In this document: in pieces, positions 39,901 through 52,475 of the stretch
Layout of the letters: every line of letters starts with the position of its first letter
How positions within the stretch are numbered: position 1 is the first letter of the stretch
NCBI GenBank assembly: GCA_017562135.1
Contig: QEYB01000610.1
Coordinates: 124,001 to 188,000, forward strand
Source of the DNA: Dipylidium caninum
Taxonomy: Eukaryota; Platyhelminthes; Cestoda; Cyclophyllidea; Dipylidiidae
Direction of reading: 5' to 3'
Length of the DNA stretch: 64,000 nucleotides
The notes under the pieces: generated by a model
The model's database searches: none
What the model saw: the letters and a program-made list of their open reading frames with translations, nothing else
Told to the model about the DNA's origin: nothing
Position numbers and translations under genes: made by a program

Positions 39901-40909
39901 ATGCGCATTCCCCCGATGGCTTTGGTGGTCACAGCAAATTGGTTATGAAGGCTCATCCAGGTCGTCCTCCAAGGTTTGCATTAATCTCGCACGGCTCATT
40001 CAGTATTCAATCAGTGAGCCAAAGTTCCGCAAAAAATTAAATGCCTGAGGGAATTCAGAGATGAACCCTGTTATTAACATGTAGGCATAAAGTGGGCAAT
40101 GAGCGTCCCTGGCCCTACCATAGATGAAGACACTGAATCCCCGCTCCTATGCTCATTTAAACTCCCAACACTGCTCCAGGAGGTGTCGGAATGCGTTCAC
40201 TAACGATCCCTCTGCTTCTCGTGGCTGTCAAACCTGCTACGCAGGCGACGTCATGCATCAATTATCGCCTTTATTGTGTTGAATTATGTATTCTTGCCAT
40301 ATTCTTATATCCAGCACGGTGGTGCGTTGAAATTTACTCAATTTCTAGACGAGTGAGAGTTACTCGAGTACAAGAACCGGTTTTGGAACTTCTCCGAGCC
40401 TCCTCACTTCCCAATTCGAGGCCCCGGCACACGGTGCACTGCCCGAGCTACACGCAGGAACGGCTGTTGCTCGAGTTCACAGACGCCTTAGTGTCCATAA
40501 TTCCCCTAAGACTTAATTCCCAAGCACCAACGGATTGTCTAATTTGAGGGAAAAAATAGAAATGCATGCGTAAAAATATAGCCACAGTCAGAAGAGGGAG
40601 AGGATGCGAAGCGGAGATAGCGGGAGGAGCCAGAGACGCAATGGGAGCATGGCAGAAAAGACACATTTACTTGTGGAGGAAGTAAAGTAGTTCCCATTGA
40701 CAAATGCTCTCGCGCACGGTTGCAATATATTGGATAATAGAAAAGAAGAGCTGTTCGGAGTGGGAGCTTAGTGCTTTTAATTTAATGATAGAAATGGAGG
40801 AACTGCTAAGGAGGTTTCACAAAATCACAAACTCTGTGGAAGACGCGTAGACAGTTTCAATGATTACGTCCTAATGGTCTTTGAGAAAAAAAATAAAATT
40901 GCTTTTGCC
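39901..40909. other. Spacer between the two CK2 alpha pseudogenes
   Basis: No gene recognised. A weak resemblance to the CK2 N-terminal segment (ANLGGRPGW against [11 protein letters not shown]) near 39.96 kb may extend copy B, but it is too short to rely on. A 118-codon plus-strand frame at 40191-40547 has no recognisable domain. Confidence 0.35.
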
Positions 40910-41720
40910 ATTTAGCTCGAAACTTGGGCAGATACTCACGCTACGGCTCCTCCTATGCTGTGAGTCGATCGGTATGACAGGTCTTCACTAAATTATCTGT
41001 TGAACTGGTTGAAAAGAATATCAGTGAATGGGCTTTCGGTGTCGTCGAGGGTGCACTCCGAAACTTCTGTGGATTGCGGCGGTGTTTCGGGGAGACAAAG
41101 GAGGAGGGTGAGAAGGGATAATTTATTCGTCCAAAAGGCTTTGATAATGCGCACCAACTGATAGTCATTGTTGGTTCCATGGAAGATACTTCCTTCCCAG
41201 ACATTATTTCTGCCAACATGCACCCAACAAACCATAGGTGGAAGGAATAATAATGCGTTTAGATAGGTTGTTAAAAGTTGGATTTTTATGGGGAGTTTCT
41301 TTAAACTCTCGGAGACCATTGAAAACTCTAAGACAGGTAGGAAGTACGTTGCAACCAAACAGCAATTCTGGGCCCTCGTAATGCAGTCCATCCACGTGGA
41401 TTGAACACTTAAAAACTAAGACTGTAGAATACTGCAGGTGAAGCCAGTAAAGCGACTAACATAGCGCTTTTTGGCTGAGACTCCCGAAGTCCCTTATTGT
41501 CGACGAATGCAAAGAGAAGACTGGACCCGCCATCTACACACAAAGCACTCGTCCCAGTGAGCTCCGAGTGTTGGTTAGGAACGTGCGGGTGCATCCTGCA
41601 AGGACACCGCGTGAGGCCACGACACGTAATCTTCAAGATCGTTTTTAGTGCCGCCACGAGCACCAGCATATGGACTGCCGGCGACATAACTTGAACACTC
41701 GGAAGCCAATCTCTTGTCGC
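40910..41720 (-). pseudogene. Decayed copy A of casein kinase 2 alpha
   Basis: Second broken relative of CK2 alpha, between copy B and the intact gene, same strand. Recognisable pieces in order: VQVMSPAVHMLVLVAALKTI (about 41.69 kb; intact [20 protein letters not shown]), SSLLFAFVDNKGLRE (41.5 kb; intact [15 protein letters not shown]), a gap where the catalytic loop should be, HVDGLHYEGPELLFGC (41.38 kb), an intron-like stretch where the real gene has an intron, LWFVGCMLAEIMSGKE (41.2 kb; intact [16 protein letters not shown]), a frameshift, FHGTNNDYQLVRII (41.17 kb), PFTDIL (41.02 kb), a deletion of about 30 codons, then DRLTA, stop, EEP, stop, REYLPKFR (40.95 kb). It lacks the catalytic loop, so no kinase can be made. 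Confidence 0.82.
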
Positions 41721-43292
41721 CACCAGCAAAGATGTTCCACAAGAAGGAAAACACACAGATGATAATAGTGTTCGTTCATCACTCTAACTTCCCTTCCTAG
41801 AAAACTCGGATGACTAGCGAAGTTCTACTGACACACTATAGATAAAATCACCTTTCCGACTGTCGTCGCATGGCATCATTGTCCAAGGTCGTGGTACATG
41901 GTCAAAAGACCAAAACAGGTACGCGGTCATGGCGGCGACACGAAGGGTGGAAGCCCAATATCGGTCCATGATATCGTCTGCAAGAGCTAACAAATAGGAG
42001 CATTCCTACTTTTAAATCAAAATTTAAACTCAGCCAATCGAAAGTCTGGTTCACCAAATACTCCTTCAAATGTGACACTTAAAGGATGAAAATTGAATTT
42101 ACACCACGCGACTGGCTTCACTACCACAAAGAGTCCGCCTCAGAGGTGCAACGGCATTCATTAAGAACTCACCGAAGACTCGCCAACAATGGCGATCGGG
42201 ATGTGAATCTCTTTACGAACTCTCAAGTTCCATGCCGACTTTTGAAGCTCTTTTATAGTGCACTCGGTGTAGTCCTTGTTATTCTTGTGGTCGAATACCC
42301 AGCCATACCCGCATTACCGGCGCAAAAGGCAAGTGCATGAGTCTTAGATTTTCCCCAACTGGTAGCATATTCGTAGGAGGCGCGACAGCCTTGTGGTTTG
42401 ATTATTGGGAATTGCGCCTTCACCAGCCCCTCCCTCGCATCGCGGCTGCATGATTAGGAGTACGCGATTAGAGCGGGTTTGAGGCCGATTATCCGCGGAG
42501 CAAAATCCCTGATGCATCACTTTAATAAATCATTTTTATTTTTTAGTTGGTAATTGAACTAAAACGCATCACAAGAAAACTACGCCGTATGGCGACATGC
42601 CCCTTATGACAAATGCCAGTGAGCTTCAGCATATAATAGAAATAATATACTAAAGTCTACCAACAATTATGCAAATGTAAGACTAAGCTACCAGAGGCCC
42701 ACCTTTTCCCCAAAACCGCGACAACAGAGACCTAAAAAAACTAAAGGATTCGCACAAAGAGTTGCACGTAGGAACACTGTGCCAACAGACCATAGCAGCA
42801 AATGCCAAAGCGAGTCCTAGGTCCCTGACCCACCCTATGACCACCGCTAAATGTCAACGAAGGCGCTCGAATTTCGTCTGCTTTACGCCTCCGAAGTCCA
42901 TGATACGCCTTCAACAGACATCCAACGCGCACGAAGTTTGACTCGTGGCGTCAATCGTTACCCCAAACTGAGCAATAACAGCCATGAATAGCTCAATAGA
43001 ACTCATAGGTCCATTACCAGTGCCAGACATCAAACATTCGTGAAGTTGAAGTATAAAGTATGACAGGAAACCTCTTTCTTCAATGACAATTTTTAATTTG
43101 CGCTTTAATTGTACAATTTTGCATAAGGAAACGAAGCTTTTGGGAGGAAACACCTGAAAAATCGTTTGATTATGGATATGGGGATGGAATAGATGTACAG
43201 GGGAACTCGGATAACCGCTATCACCAGAAACTACTGAAAGATTTACAGCACAATTCAGCGCGTTTACCGACAGTCTGGGCTAAAGCAAAGAA
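41721..43292. other. Region downstream of intact CK2 alpha
   Basis: Presumed 3' untranslated region of CK2 alpha plus intergenic DNA. Short frames (42086-42340 plus, 42741-42932 and 42911-43153 minus) show no family motif. Faint remains of the 5' part of pseudogene A may reach to about 41.9 kb. Confidence 0.4.
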
Positions 43293-44570
43293 TTAATTTG
43301 CGTCGTCCTTTAAAACCATATCGCCAACGCTGTTACAGCCTTCCTTACTCCCATTGTTCGCAACAGCTGCAACAGTAAGACCCTCGGCAGGGGCTTTTCG
43401 AATATTGGCAAAGTACTCGTGCTCCATTGCTTCCTTTGCCGTAAGACGGTCTTGATGATCGTATCGCAGCAATTTATCCAGTAGATCTATTGCGTCTGGC
43501 TTAGCCAAATGTTCGCAATCGGCCGTGATAAAACGGTCCCAGCGTTTCCTTCCATGCCTGCCTAGAATGTCAGTGAAACGAGGATCCATTTCAATGTTGT
43601 ATTTTCGAACGTAATCGAACAATTCAGCCGTTCCTAGAACCTTTGCAATGCGCACCAACTGGTCATAGTTATCGTGTCCGTGGAAAAAGGGCTCCTTCTT
43701 GAAGATCATGCTAGCCAACATGCAGCCCAGAGACCAAAGGTCAAGCGAATAGTCGTAGGTCTATAGGAAAGGGTTAGCAGAGAATGAAAGCGTGAATTTC
43801 GGAAAAGTCACGCATGCCAAGTTAAGAAGTTGTAATAATATAGTATTCCAAACCTGATAGTCCAAAAGTAATTCTGGGCTCTTAAAATATCTCGATGCGA
43901 CACGGACGTTGTACTCCTGACCAGGATGGTAAAATTCCGCAAGACCCCAATCAATAAGGCGAAGCTTCCTCATTGGGTGGTCGATCATAACGTTATGAGG
44001 CTTGACGTCACGATGCATGATTCCCATGCTGTGACAGGCATCGAGTGCACGAAGCAATTCGAACATATAGTAACGAATATCAAAATCCGTCAAATTCTGA
44101 TACAAGTCTTTAAAGTCCTTGTTGTCAACGTACTCAAAAATAAGAGCAGGGGTTCTGGACTACGAATAAAGAATATCGGTTTAAAACAAACTGACCAATA
44201 AAAAGAACATAACACAACACGGCGCTCAAAAATGCCGAGCTTGGCATTAGCTTTAACTTACTACGGGATCCTTGACGGCGGCCAAGAGAGAGATGATATT
44301 CTCAGCACCCCTAAGATTCTCCAAAATCTTGATTTCCCTGCGTATTTTCTTCTTTTTTACCGGTTTAAGCACTTTGATCACACAGTTAGTATTGTTCGTT
44401 ATATTTATTCCTTGGAAAACCTCGCTGTACTTCCCTCGACCAAGCTTACGAACGATCTGATAATGGTCTTGTTCCCCCCAATTAATGGTGTAGTTCTCAT
44501 AGTCCCAATACTCACGGGGCTTATTCAGATTTACATCCGCGTAGATACGGGCCCTGCTTTGTATCTGCAT
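43293..44570 (-). CDS. CSNK2A1: Casein kinase 2 alpha, catalytic subunit
   Basis: Constitutively active acidophilic Ser/Thr kinase of nucleus and cytosol. Three exons with phase-0 junctions: 44262-44570, 43854-44159 and 43293-43760; introns of 102 and 93 nt. The product is 360 residues from [14 protein letters not shown]. Motifs seen: [14 protein letters not shown], the glycine loop [17 protein letters not shown], the basic stretch [20 protein letters not shown] (substrate and CK2-beta related, typical of the family), [13 protein letters not shown], the CK2-specific DWG in [20 protein letters not shown] (a DFG in most kinases), [18 protein letters not shown], and [20 protein letters not shown]. 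The tail after [11 protein letters not shown] is short and species-specific. All catalytic residues are present. Two decayed copies lie downstream. The symbol follows the vertebrate gene; flatworms may have a single ancestor of A1 and A2. Confidence 0.97.
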
Positions 44571-45561
44571 GCCTAAATGTGTGCAAGAAAAAAACAGAAC
44601 ATCCGCTGAAAAATGGTTTTTTGGATTTCAGTAGTGGGTTATCAGATAACGAAAGGCGCTCAAGTCAGAATTATAAGGAGAGGACGGTTAGATAATTTCG
44701 ACGATCAGATTTCAATCGAGAGGCATTACAGAGGTACAATCCAAATCAAATTGTGTTAGCGGGCACAACGTAAAACACATGCCGTCAAAAACAGAGAAAC
44801 GCTCACCACCCGGCAGGACGTAAGTACGCCTTGTGAACGGACGCAAGAACGAAACTACAGTCGAGAACGCGGCCAGCTTAGCCAAACAAAAAATAAATGC
44901 TAATATTTAAAAATATGTTGCAGGCGGAAAGCCAGCGTAAGAGTGTGGACTTCTACGCTGTATGAAACTAATTTGGGCAAAAGGAGAAATATAATAGCAT
45001 CGGCAAATTTGGGTTCGTAACGCAAGAAAAGGGAAGACGCATTGGGGGCTTTGACAAAATTTGGTGTAAAGGGGGAAATCTGATCCAGGTGTCAAGTTTT
45101 TCTTCCAGTTAGTTGCCGCCAGCCATTGTTGAATAGTAGGTTGTGTTCTGCCTGCTAGTTATAGCTAGTGGCCGTCTATGTTATACGTTAGCCGATTTAA
45201 AAACACCAATCAATACCATAGTTGAACCACACTTCACCATTTATAAAGGAGACGTGAAGGCCCTTAACGTAGACCGTTGTAGCGTTCCGTGAGCTTATTG
45301 CTTCACCTTTATAGTACGCAAGTCTTCTGTGGCAGACGAATCATGAAAACAGTGGCATTCTTATACAAAACTTCCTTAAAAATCTACAGTTAAGCGCCGC
45401 AACCTTGTGTTATTCCTCCCCTTACTGGTGAGTATTCAAAAAATGGCTCCGTTCTGCAATTCTTAAAATCATTTACAGTTTACATCGGGGACCTTTTTTA
45501 ACAGTTATTGTGTTTGAATATGCTGATGGTGCCGCATATTTATTGATCCTTCTTCGGTACC
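44571..45561. promoter_or_regulatory. Shared upstream region of divergent CK2 alpha and RRP41
   Basis: About 1 kb separates the two start codons, which face away from each other, so both promoters (and any 5' untranslated exons) should lie here. No TATA box or named factor site stands out. Role inferred from gene layout only. Confidence 0.45.
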
Positions 45562-45576
45562 GTGTGCTCTGTTCTA

Positions 45577-46510
45577 ATGGCAGAATTGTATTTCAACGAT
45601 CGTCGTATTGACGGGCGAAAAACTACGGAACTTCGAGTGATTTCTTGTGACTTTATACCCGGTTTGGCTGATGGATCCGTTCTACTACAACAGGGTAATA
45701 CGAAGGTAACCGCCTCGGTGTTTGGCCCGCATCCATGTAATAATAAAGCTGACGAAATCCCTGATGAAGTTTTCGTAACCTGTCAGTATAACCGTCCTCC
45801 TTTCATTAATACGTCTGGAACTCGTCAAAACACACCCATTCAGACAAAGTCGCTGCGGAGTACGCCATGACGATCGAGGTTTGTTCATATGGTGCAACTA
45901 CTTTCCGTTATCTGTTGTGCATTATCCTTCTGATTTTTCTTCGAACTTCAAACCTAGGAAATTTTCACGACATTAATTCGCGGTTCAATTTATTCAAGCG
46001 CCCAGATTGATATATTCATCGAAGTTCTTCAGTCGGACGGTTCTGAATTTAGCACCGCCATAAACGCTGCCAGCCTAGCTCTCGTAACTGCCGGAATCGA
46101 AATGATCGATTTCGCCGTCTCGTCAACCGTCGGTACATTTTACGTTGTTTAACTTCAAACACCCTGCGAAAACGTAACTGCCCCATAACATAATAGGTTT
46201 TTATGGATCACGCTTATTCGCGGACCTGTGTCGATATGAAGAGAACTCTCGTGTTACCCGCGTCACCGTTGTCTGTCTTCCCGGTAATACGAAATCGGGC
46301 GCAAGCCATCTCGAAGGGGAATCCCTTCAAGGGGCTTCCTCTACCCACCAACTCTCCGGCGCTCGTCTCCTGCACACCCGACTATCGTCGTGGCTCCCGT
46401 CAGAAAGGTTAATCACCCTCATACGGGGAGGCGTTGAGGTGGCCAAGGTCATATACGACGAATTTGCCCTGAACCTGAAGCGGTATGTAAAGTTTACTGA
46501 GCGCTTGTAA
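45577..46510 (+). CDS. EXOSC4: Exosome core subunit RRP41 / EXOSC4 (RNase PH fold), with a frame break
   Basis: Ring subunit of the RNA exosome, which processes and degrades RNA in nucleus and cytoplasm. Exons: 45577-45878 (RRIDGRKTTELRVISCDF, ADGSVLLQQGNTKVTASVFG), 45958-46132 (AQIDIFIEVLQSDGSEFSTA, then INAASLALVTAGIEMIDFAV), 46197-46510 (GFYGSRLFADLCRYEENSRV to the stop TAA). These match the family in order. In exon 1 the frame breaks near 45840: the N-terminal frame runs to a stop after TSGTRQNTP, while the expected continuation HSDKVAAEYAMTIE is in the next frame. Exon 1 is 302 nt; one more base in the CCC run would give 303 and a 263-residue protein, near the family's usual 245. An in-frame ATG at 45562 is an alternative start. 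Confidence 0.9.
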
Positions 46511-47297
46511 ATACTAAACCTACAAAGTCATGTATTCGGTGACGGTGATAGAGGGCTAAATGTCTTTGAGGGGTGTTGTTTCCTTAACGCCTCCATGGTG
46601 CTTACTTTGCATCCCAAGTACTTGCTCAGTCTTTATTTAAGCAGGTAGACTAGTACGGTCGTGTTGATACACAGTGTCTAGACTTTTAGTTGTTTTAATT
46701 CACATGAACACTCATAGACAGTATTGGTCGATGATTCAGACGTCTTTTACCTACTTCAGGTGCTCGAAGATTGATACCGCTCTAGTAATTAACTTTTCAG
46801 GAAAAGCGGTGGTAAAAGAAAACATTGATAAATCAAGTGCTTTTATACATTTCTCCTGAAGAGCGAGTAGTTAGAAAGGACAATGTCGATCAATATTTTT
46901 TTTGAAAGGTATAGGAACATCATCTTGGTAGTTGCGAGGTTACAGTAACTCAAAATCCCCATCTGAAATGAAGAGACAAATATTGATAGCAAATGCACAC
47001 AATCCTCAGTCAATGTTATTCTCAGACTACTGCTACATTTAGTTTAGATCAGCTTTTTGATCATGACAATACCAAGATCGGATGTAAGCATGACCAGGAC
47101 TGATGAAATGAATAAACTTCAGTTATTTTGCTAGCCCGCACACTGATTTTCAGTAGTCTGACGAACCAAATTATCTCAAGAACGCTTCAATCCGACCCCA
47201 ATGGGGGCGCAGACGACTTCGTAACTTAAAATAGCCGATGGAATCAGATCAACAATAGCATAACAAGGTTATAAATAAGTCAGATTATTAACATTTC
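46511..47297. other. Intergenic region between convergent RRP41 and ATG4
   Basis: Nearly 800 nt between the two stop codons, AT-rich, expected to hold both 3' untranslated regions. One 61-codon frame (46674-46859) has no recognisable motif. Confidence 0.5.
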
Positions 47298-50100
47298 TTA
47301 AGCCATCAGTTCGCTTACTGAATAGAGGAATAATGTTCTAGACCTTCCCCAAAAAGCGAAATTCCAAATAATCACTAGTGGCCCACCTAGTTGGCATTCG
47401 GAGGTTTTAGGAGACGATAAGGAGGGAGGTGCACAAGCAGAAACAGTGTAGAGCTCTCCCCATTCTTCGGCAGTGCAAAGGGAGGTGAAGGATGGTGGAG
47501 GGAGGTTACGCGGCCGGGTTTCGTGGACCTCAAAGAGCGTGGGCGATACGTGCTCGGCGAGGAGACGAGTGCATAAGGTGTCAAAGTCGGCCTCGGTAGA
47601 GCAAACGAACCCCACCGCAAGAGAGGGATCGAGACACTGGAACGGTAGGCAAACGGGTACGGTGCAGTGGAAGGAGCCGTCCAATGAGGCGGCCTCCTCG
47701 CTGCCACCGGGCACCGGTTCTCCTAGTATTCCTGCTGTCTGTGTGATGTGTGGGTCAAGGCAAAGTACCTCGTCATCACCAACACAACCAATCAACCAGA
47801 GTGCGTGATTTGGTCTCCCCCCGATAACTCCCACACATTGGCGCAGTTTGAAGAGGGCCTTTAATAATCATTAGAATATACATGATCATACAACATTTAC
47901 ATATACACCATTAATGATATCAGAGCTTTTAATAGCATTAATTTAACTTAGCTTAATGCATAATCGTCCCCCTATTGGGTGACAATAGTGACGATGTCTA
48001 GTCTCCAAAAATACCTGGGTAACTTTGGATAAAGTTGTTAGTTATTAAAAACGCAATTAAATCGTCTAGTAACTGAGCCTGTTTCCAGTAACCAATGTAA
48101 TGGATCAACCGGCACATACGCACTTAGGTAACTGACGCCCAACTATTTTACGTTTCAACGAACTGACAGTTTTAAAAGCTGAGTGAAGCCATTCAAGGTG
48201 TATGACGCTAATCACGTAAATAAGCTATCAAGAAACAGTGAATTTTTAATTATTAGCAAAAATATGATCTTAAACATTCAACACGAACTCTACAGGGATG
48301 GTTGCAAACGTTAAAATAAGATGTTTGTGGATTTTGGATACGCTTGTCCTAATCGGAAAGTCAAGAATTATTCGGTACAGGCCTACCCTAAGTGCGGGTG
48401 CGTAGCGCAAATTGAATTCGATAAGGCCGAGTCGGAGAGGTAAGATAAGGAGAAGTGGATGCCATGCGGGAGTAGCGGTGTGAGTGGCGGGTAAAACGGC
48501 TGGGTTCGAGAGTTCTGGAGTAGGATAAAAGTCGTCTTCTAGAGTTTTGGGTTCCAACAAGGAGGGTGACATGTCCGGTGAGTTGTAAACAGGTGGAAGA
48601 ATTATTTCCACGCAATCGTCGTCCAGTTCCACACTAATTGGATTACGTACGATAACTAGTCTAAGAACAAGTAAGACGGTAGAATTATCAGAACTGAACA
48701 TAACCGGCACATATGGTAAATTAAATTTTCTCATAAAGCAAGAGGAGAATAGTGTTGTTTTACGAATGAAAGTATCAATTGCCACTATAAAAGAAAGCGG
48801 GAATGTAAATAATTGGTCGTTGTTTTGCGCTCCGAAATGAAGTGAACAGACTCGCTGGGGCCGGCTGAGGAAATTGGCGTAGCGACGGAAGTCTCTTCGT
48901 TGGGCATTAGGGAAGATTTGTTTTTTCGAGATGAAACGCCTTGGCGGCAAAGATTTTCTGTCAATGAACAAAGCACGCACATAATATGACAGAAGTGCAA
49001 ACTGTACGAATATTGTTTTGAAAAATGTCGAGTTTCCAAGTGGTTGATTAGACCTGATTTTGGTCGCATAATCTGAGTTTAAGCGTATTTTAAAAAACGA
49101 CGGTCAGTCTTTTGTACTATAAGATAGCCATCACAAAACAGGCAAGAGATGGAATATTTGTTCAATATGCAACAATAATAAATGTGGAATTACAAACTTA
49201 CTGATTTCCTCCACTACAATTCCATCTTCTGTCGTCACATAAACAACAAGATCTGCCCACCGATTATTGACGGACAGCTTCCTAAAGGATATTACAAATG
49301 AAGCCCCACTTCCCAGTACAGATAATATTTTAAATATTTAAAGTTAGTTACAGGTAATAGGACAAAACAAACCATAAAAATTGAATTCATTCCTGCTGGG
49401 AAAAAGTAGTCCCCACTTACTTAAGAATTTGAGCAACCGTGTTGGGCCCTAGCCACCTATTGACAGCTCCGTTATCGCCAGACGCTGCTTTGGAAGCTAG
49501 AGTTAAAATGGTAACAGTGAATAAGAATGTTTATACTCATCAACAATACAGATCTACAACCTATCGAGTGAATAGAATATGGCGCAGTCGGCTTATCTTC
49601 GAACATCTTCAAAATACGTAAGTACGGGCGGTCCAGACGATCAGGATTCCAGCGCCATTCTGAAGAATGATAGGCCAAGCTTAACACATAAACCCTTTCG
49701 GAGAGGGTACAAATGGGTAGACAGCTCGAAGAAAGTTAGAAGTACTACGGACCTCGACCCAAGTGCAGCTGCATCAGCGCTTGTCCGATCAGCATTTTGA
49801 CCACATCGATGCATGCAACCCCAACCGGTGTCAGTAGTGGGACCATTTTTATCACCAATTGGCATAAAACCTCGGCGGTATGTGAACCACAATCTCGACC
49901 GAATATCATTGACAATCTCGTCTCGATCTAAACAAATATGTTGGTTCGGTTATAGGTTAGATACGAAAAAAAAGTAAAATATCGACCACGTATAAACAGA
50001 CCGTTTAAGGAGTTACGTTTTACGCCTAAGATCCAAACTGGTTTGTCAACGTCTGGAAGGTATAGATGATCGACCACAGTGTTAGCAAATATACTTAACG
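47298..50100 (-). CDS. ATG4: Autophagy cysteine protease ATG4, with a frame break
   Basis: Cleaves ATG8/LC3 precursors before lipidation and later releases them from membranes. Exons in order: 50002-50100 (LPDVDKPVWILG), 49753-49927 (RDEIVNDIRSRLWFTYRRGF, then TDTGWGCMHRCGQ with the catalytic Cys), 49561-49659 (EWRWNPDRLDRPYLRILKMF, PYSIHSIG), about 49.43-49.50 (RWLGPNTVAQILK), about 49.2-49.28 (RWADLVVYVTTEDGIVVEEI), about 49.0-48.4 (a long family-atypical insert, then HPLLLILPLRLGLIEFNLRY), and 47298 to about 47.86 kb (VGVIGGRPNHALWLIGCVGD, LDPHIT with the catalytic Asp and His, LDPSLAVGFVCSTEADFDTL). Catalytic Cys, Asp and His are all seen. The frame breaks at 49.81 kb in an AAAA run after the Cys exon motif; one base fewer gives GQMLIGQALMQLHLGR as expected. 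The N-terminal exon was not found. Confidence 0.9.
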
Positions 50101-52475
50101 CTAAAGAAGTTCAAAACAACATCATGTCTTACATTCCCAATAAGCATCCATTGACACAATTTTTTTAACGACTCCAACTTTATGCCTGTATTGTAATTAT
50201 TTTTGATGGTAGAGTCTAAAAGAAAGAAACGCAGTTTAGTAATTTTTATCACCAGGAAATACAAACCAATAACAGGGTGCCTGCCGGTAATCAGCAACTA
50301 CGCAGGGATTCACATTATTACTGAATTAGAACTATTTTTGAAAAGGAATAGAGTCGAATAATTATAGGGCGATTTCTCGAATAAGGGTCACATGCCAAAA
50401 ATACCAAAAAGATGAAGTCAACAATTCATAAAGACTGCTAATGCTTTCAATACATAACTTCCGAATACAATGATAAAGTAGGTAAGCTTTGCGAGCAGGT
50501 CTATTGGTAAGCGTAATAAACCAGCAGACACATGCGCAAAAACCGCATTTTCAACAAGGAAAGCTGGCATTTCTAATAGAAAACAACCAAGCTACTGTTG
50601 GGGCTATATCTGCTTGCAACAAGAATAGCGCTGACGGCAACCCAAACAAAATCAACAAAAACCTTCCAGTAAGTTGTAAACGAGCAAACCAAATCAAGGG
50701 GCAATTATTGATGCACATTTAAAACAAAACGAAATCAACCTTGAGAGAAGTATGATTATTTATAAATGCGAAAATGCAACTGTAGACTTTCATAAACTTA
50801 AAGAAGGGGTTACCACAGTTTTTTCGGCAAATTTTTTAGCGATATAAGACATTTTGCGGAAGCACAAGTAAATTAATTTACGTGCGTTAGAGTTATTACG
50901 GGATCTTGATAGGCTTATGAAAATAGTACAAATCTCATAAGACTTCAAAAGTACTAGAACATTTAATATAAATTTTGTCCATTATAGTTTAGGGAATAAA
51001 TTGCCCACGTAGTCCTATACTATTCACTCCCCCCCAAAATTTGTTCGTCGGTATGACGCTAAATAGGAGGAATTTCTGATTCAGTGACGCTACTAAAGAA
51101 GGATACCGATTTACGCACTTTAACCAGGCGTTGTAATTACATTTGAGGCAAGAATTGTTATGACGTCTTCGCACATCATTCCCAAGCCTTTGTAACGGCG
51201 GTGAGTAAGCACAACACTAGTTCAAATGCATCATAAATTTGACAAAACATATTTCTTCTTCGTGCCCGGTAAAAGACTTCTTTTCGGGATCGGTCTAACG
51301 ATTTATTTGAGAATATGATGTTATTTATTTTAGACTGCGTTGGATAAGTACAAAAAATTCCTTACCAGCCCTGGACGAAAAAAGGGGATTTTGATAAGAA
51401 GTCTTTATTTCTATCTTTAAAGATTCACTTAAAGTCAAACGTGCACCTTGGCGACCCTCGTTTTGTAATATTTCCCTCGGGTAGATTTTAATAACAGTGA
51501 TGGCTGTGCTTACATTAAGCACATTGTGATATTCACCCGTCCAGGATCAGCATGCTCGAGTAGAATTTACAACCTCTGAAAACACTTTTATTTGTACAAA
51601 TATGATTTCAAAAAGTTATGCATTTATGACTGTTTCCACTCCAATTTTCGATCCTTTGCAAAAGGATGTGTCGATAGAGGGTTACGAAGGCCGCAAAAAT
51701 AAACTGCAAATTGCTCTTTTATTAATAACAAAGACTGTCGTCTTGCGATATGCCGGTATGATAACAATGTTCGCACTCAAGATCTGTGTTAGCGCACTAT
51801 TTGGCAAACCTCCCTAGCCGGGCAGTGGAAGCCGAAGAAGAACGGTCACGAGCATACGCTAACAGACGTTCAGATTTCCATAACAAGTCTGAAACAATTT
51901 AATAAATTGTCTAGTCTCGTCGAAGGGATAATATTAGATTCAACGGATATATAACAATGGCTCACCAAGTTGAAAATAGAATTATGCTATCGCCCTTTTT
52001 GTATATATCCACCAGTTAACACTGGAAGCTAGTAGCAACAAATAAAACCGAAGCCTATTTTAATGAAGAAGGCAAGAGGAGATTATGGAACCTCCAGTGG
52101 GGAAAAAAGTTTACGGTTTGAATGTTGAATTTATTATTTTTAAGCCCTAGTACATTAATTTCTAGTACGGTTTGTTAACTTATATGTGAAAATTTAATCG
52201 GTGATTTTTAGAAACAGTACGAATGGCCTACAAATTATTTCAACAACGAAATCCTTGCTTTCAACCGTTGACTCAACTCTTGCCTTTACGTAGTAAACAA
52301 TATTATAATGTGAGCGTCTCTATAAAATCTATTTTTAAGATTTTTTGAATGTCCAAATATACACTGAGAACCGCTTTGTTTATATTATCCATTGACGACA
52401 TTAATTGTTACCCAGCGTGTCTTAATTGTTGTTATCTGGATTTGCTCGTGGCTTACTGAATGCTCTGCAGTTATT
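50101..52475. other. Intergenic region between divergent ATG4 and the nuclear receptor
   Basis: AT-rich DNA with no convincing coding frame. It should contain the missing 5' exon and promoter of ATG4 and the promoter of the receptor, and perhaps untranslated receptor exons. A candidate acceptor (CTCTGCAG at 52463-52470) lies just before the chosen receptor start. Confidence 0.45.

Noticed and set aside
42911..43153. 80-codon minus-strand frame directly downstream of CK2 alpha as an extra exon
   Set aside because: CK2 alpha has an in-frame stop at 43293 with a normal tail, and this frame has no CK2 beta or other motif.
47473..47808. 111-codon plus-strand frame in the ATG4 last exon
   Set aside because: Shadow of the conserved ATG4 coding strand (LDPHIT, LDPSLAVGF).
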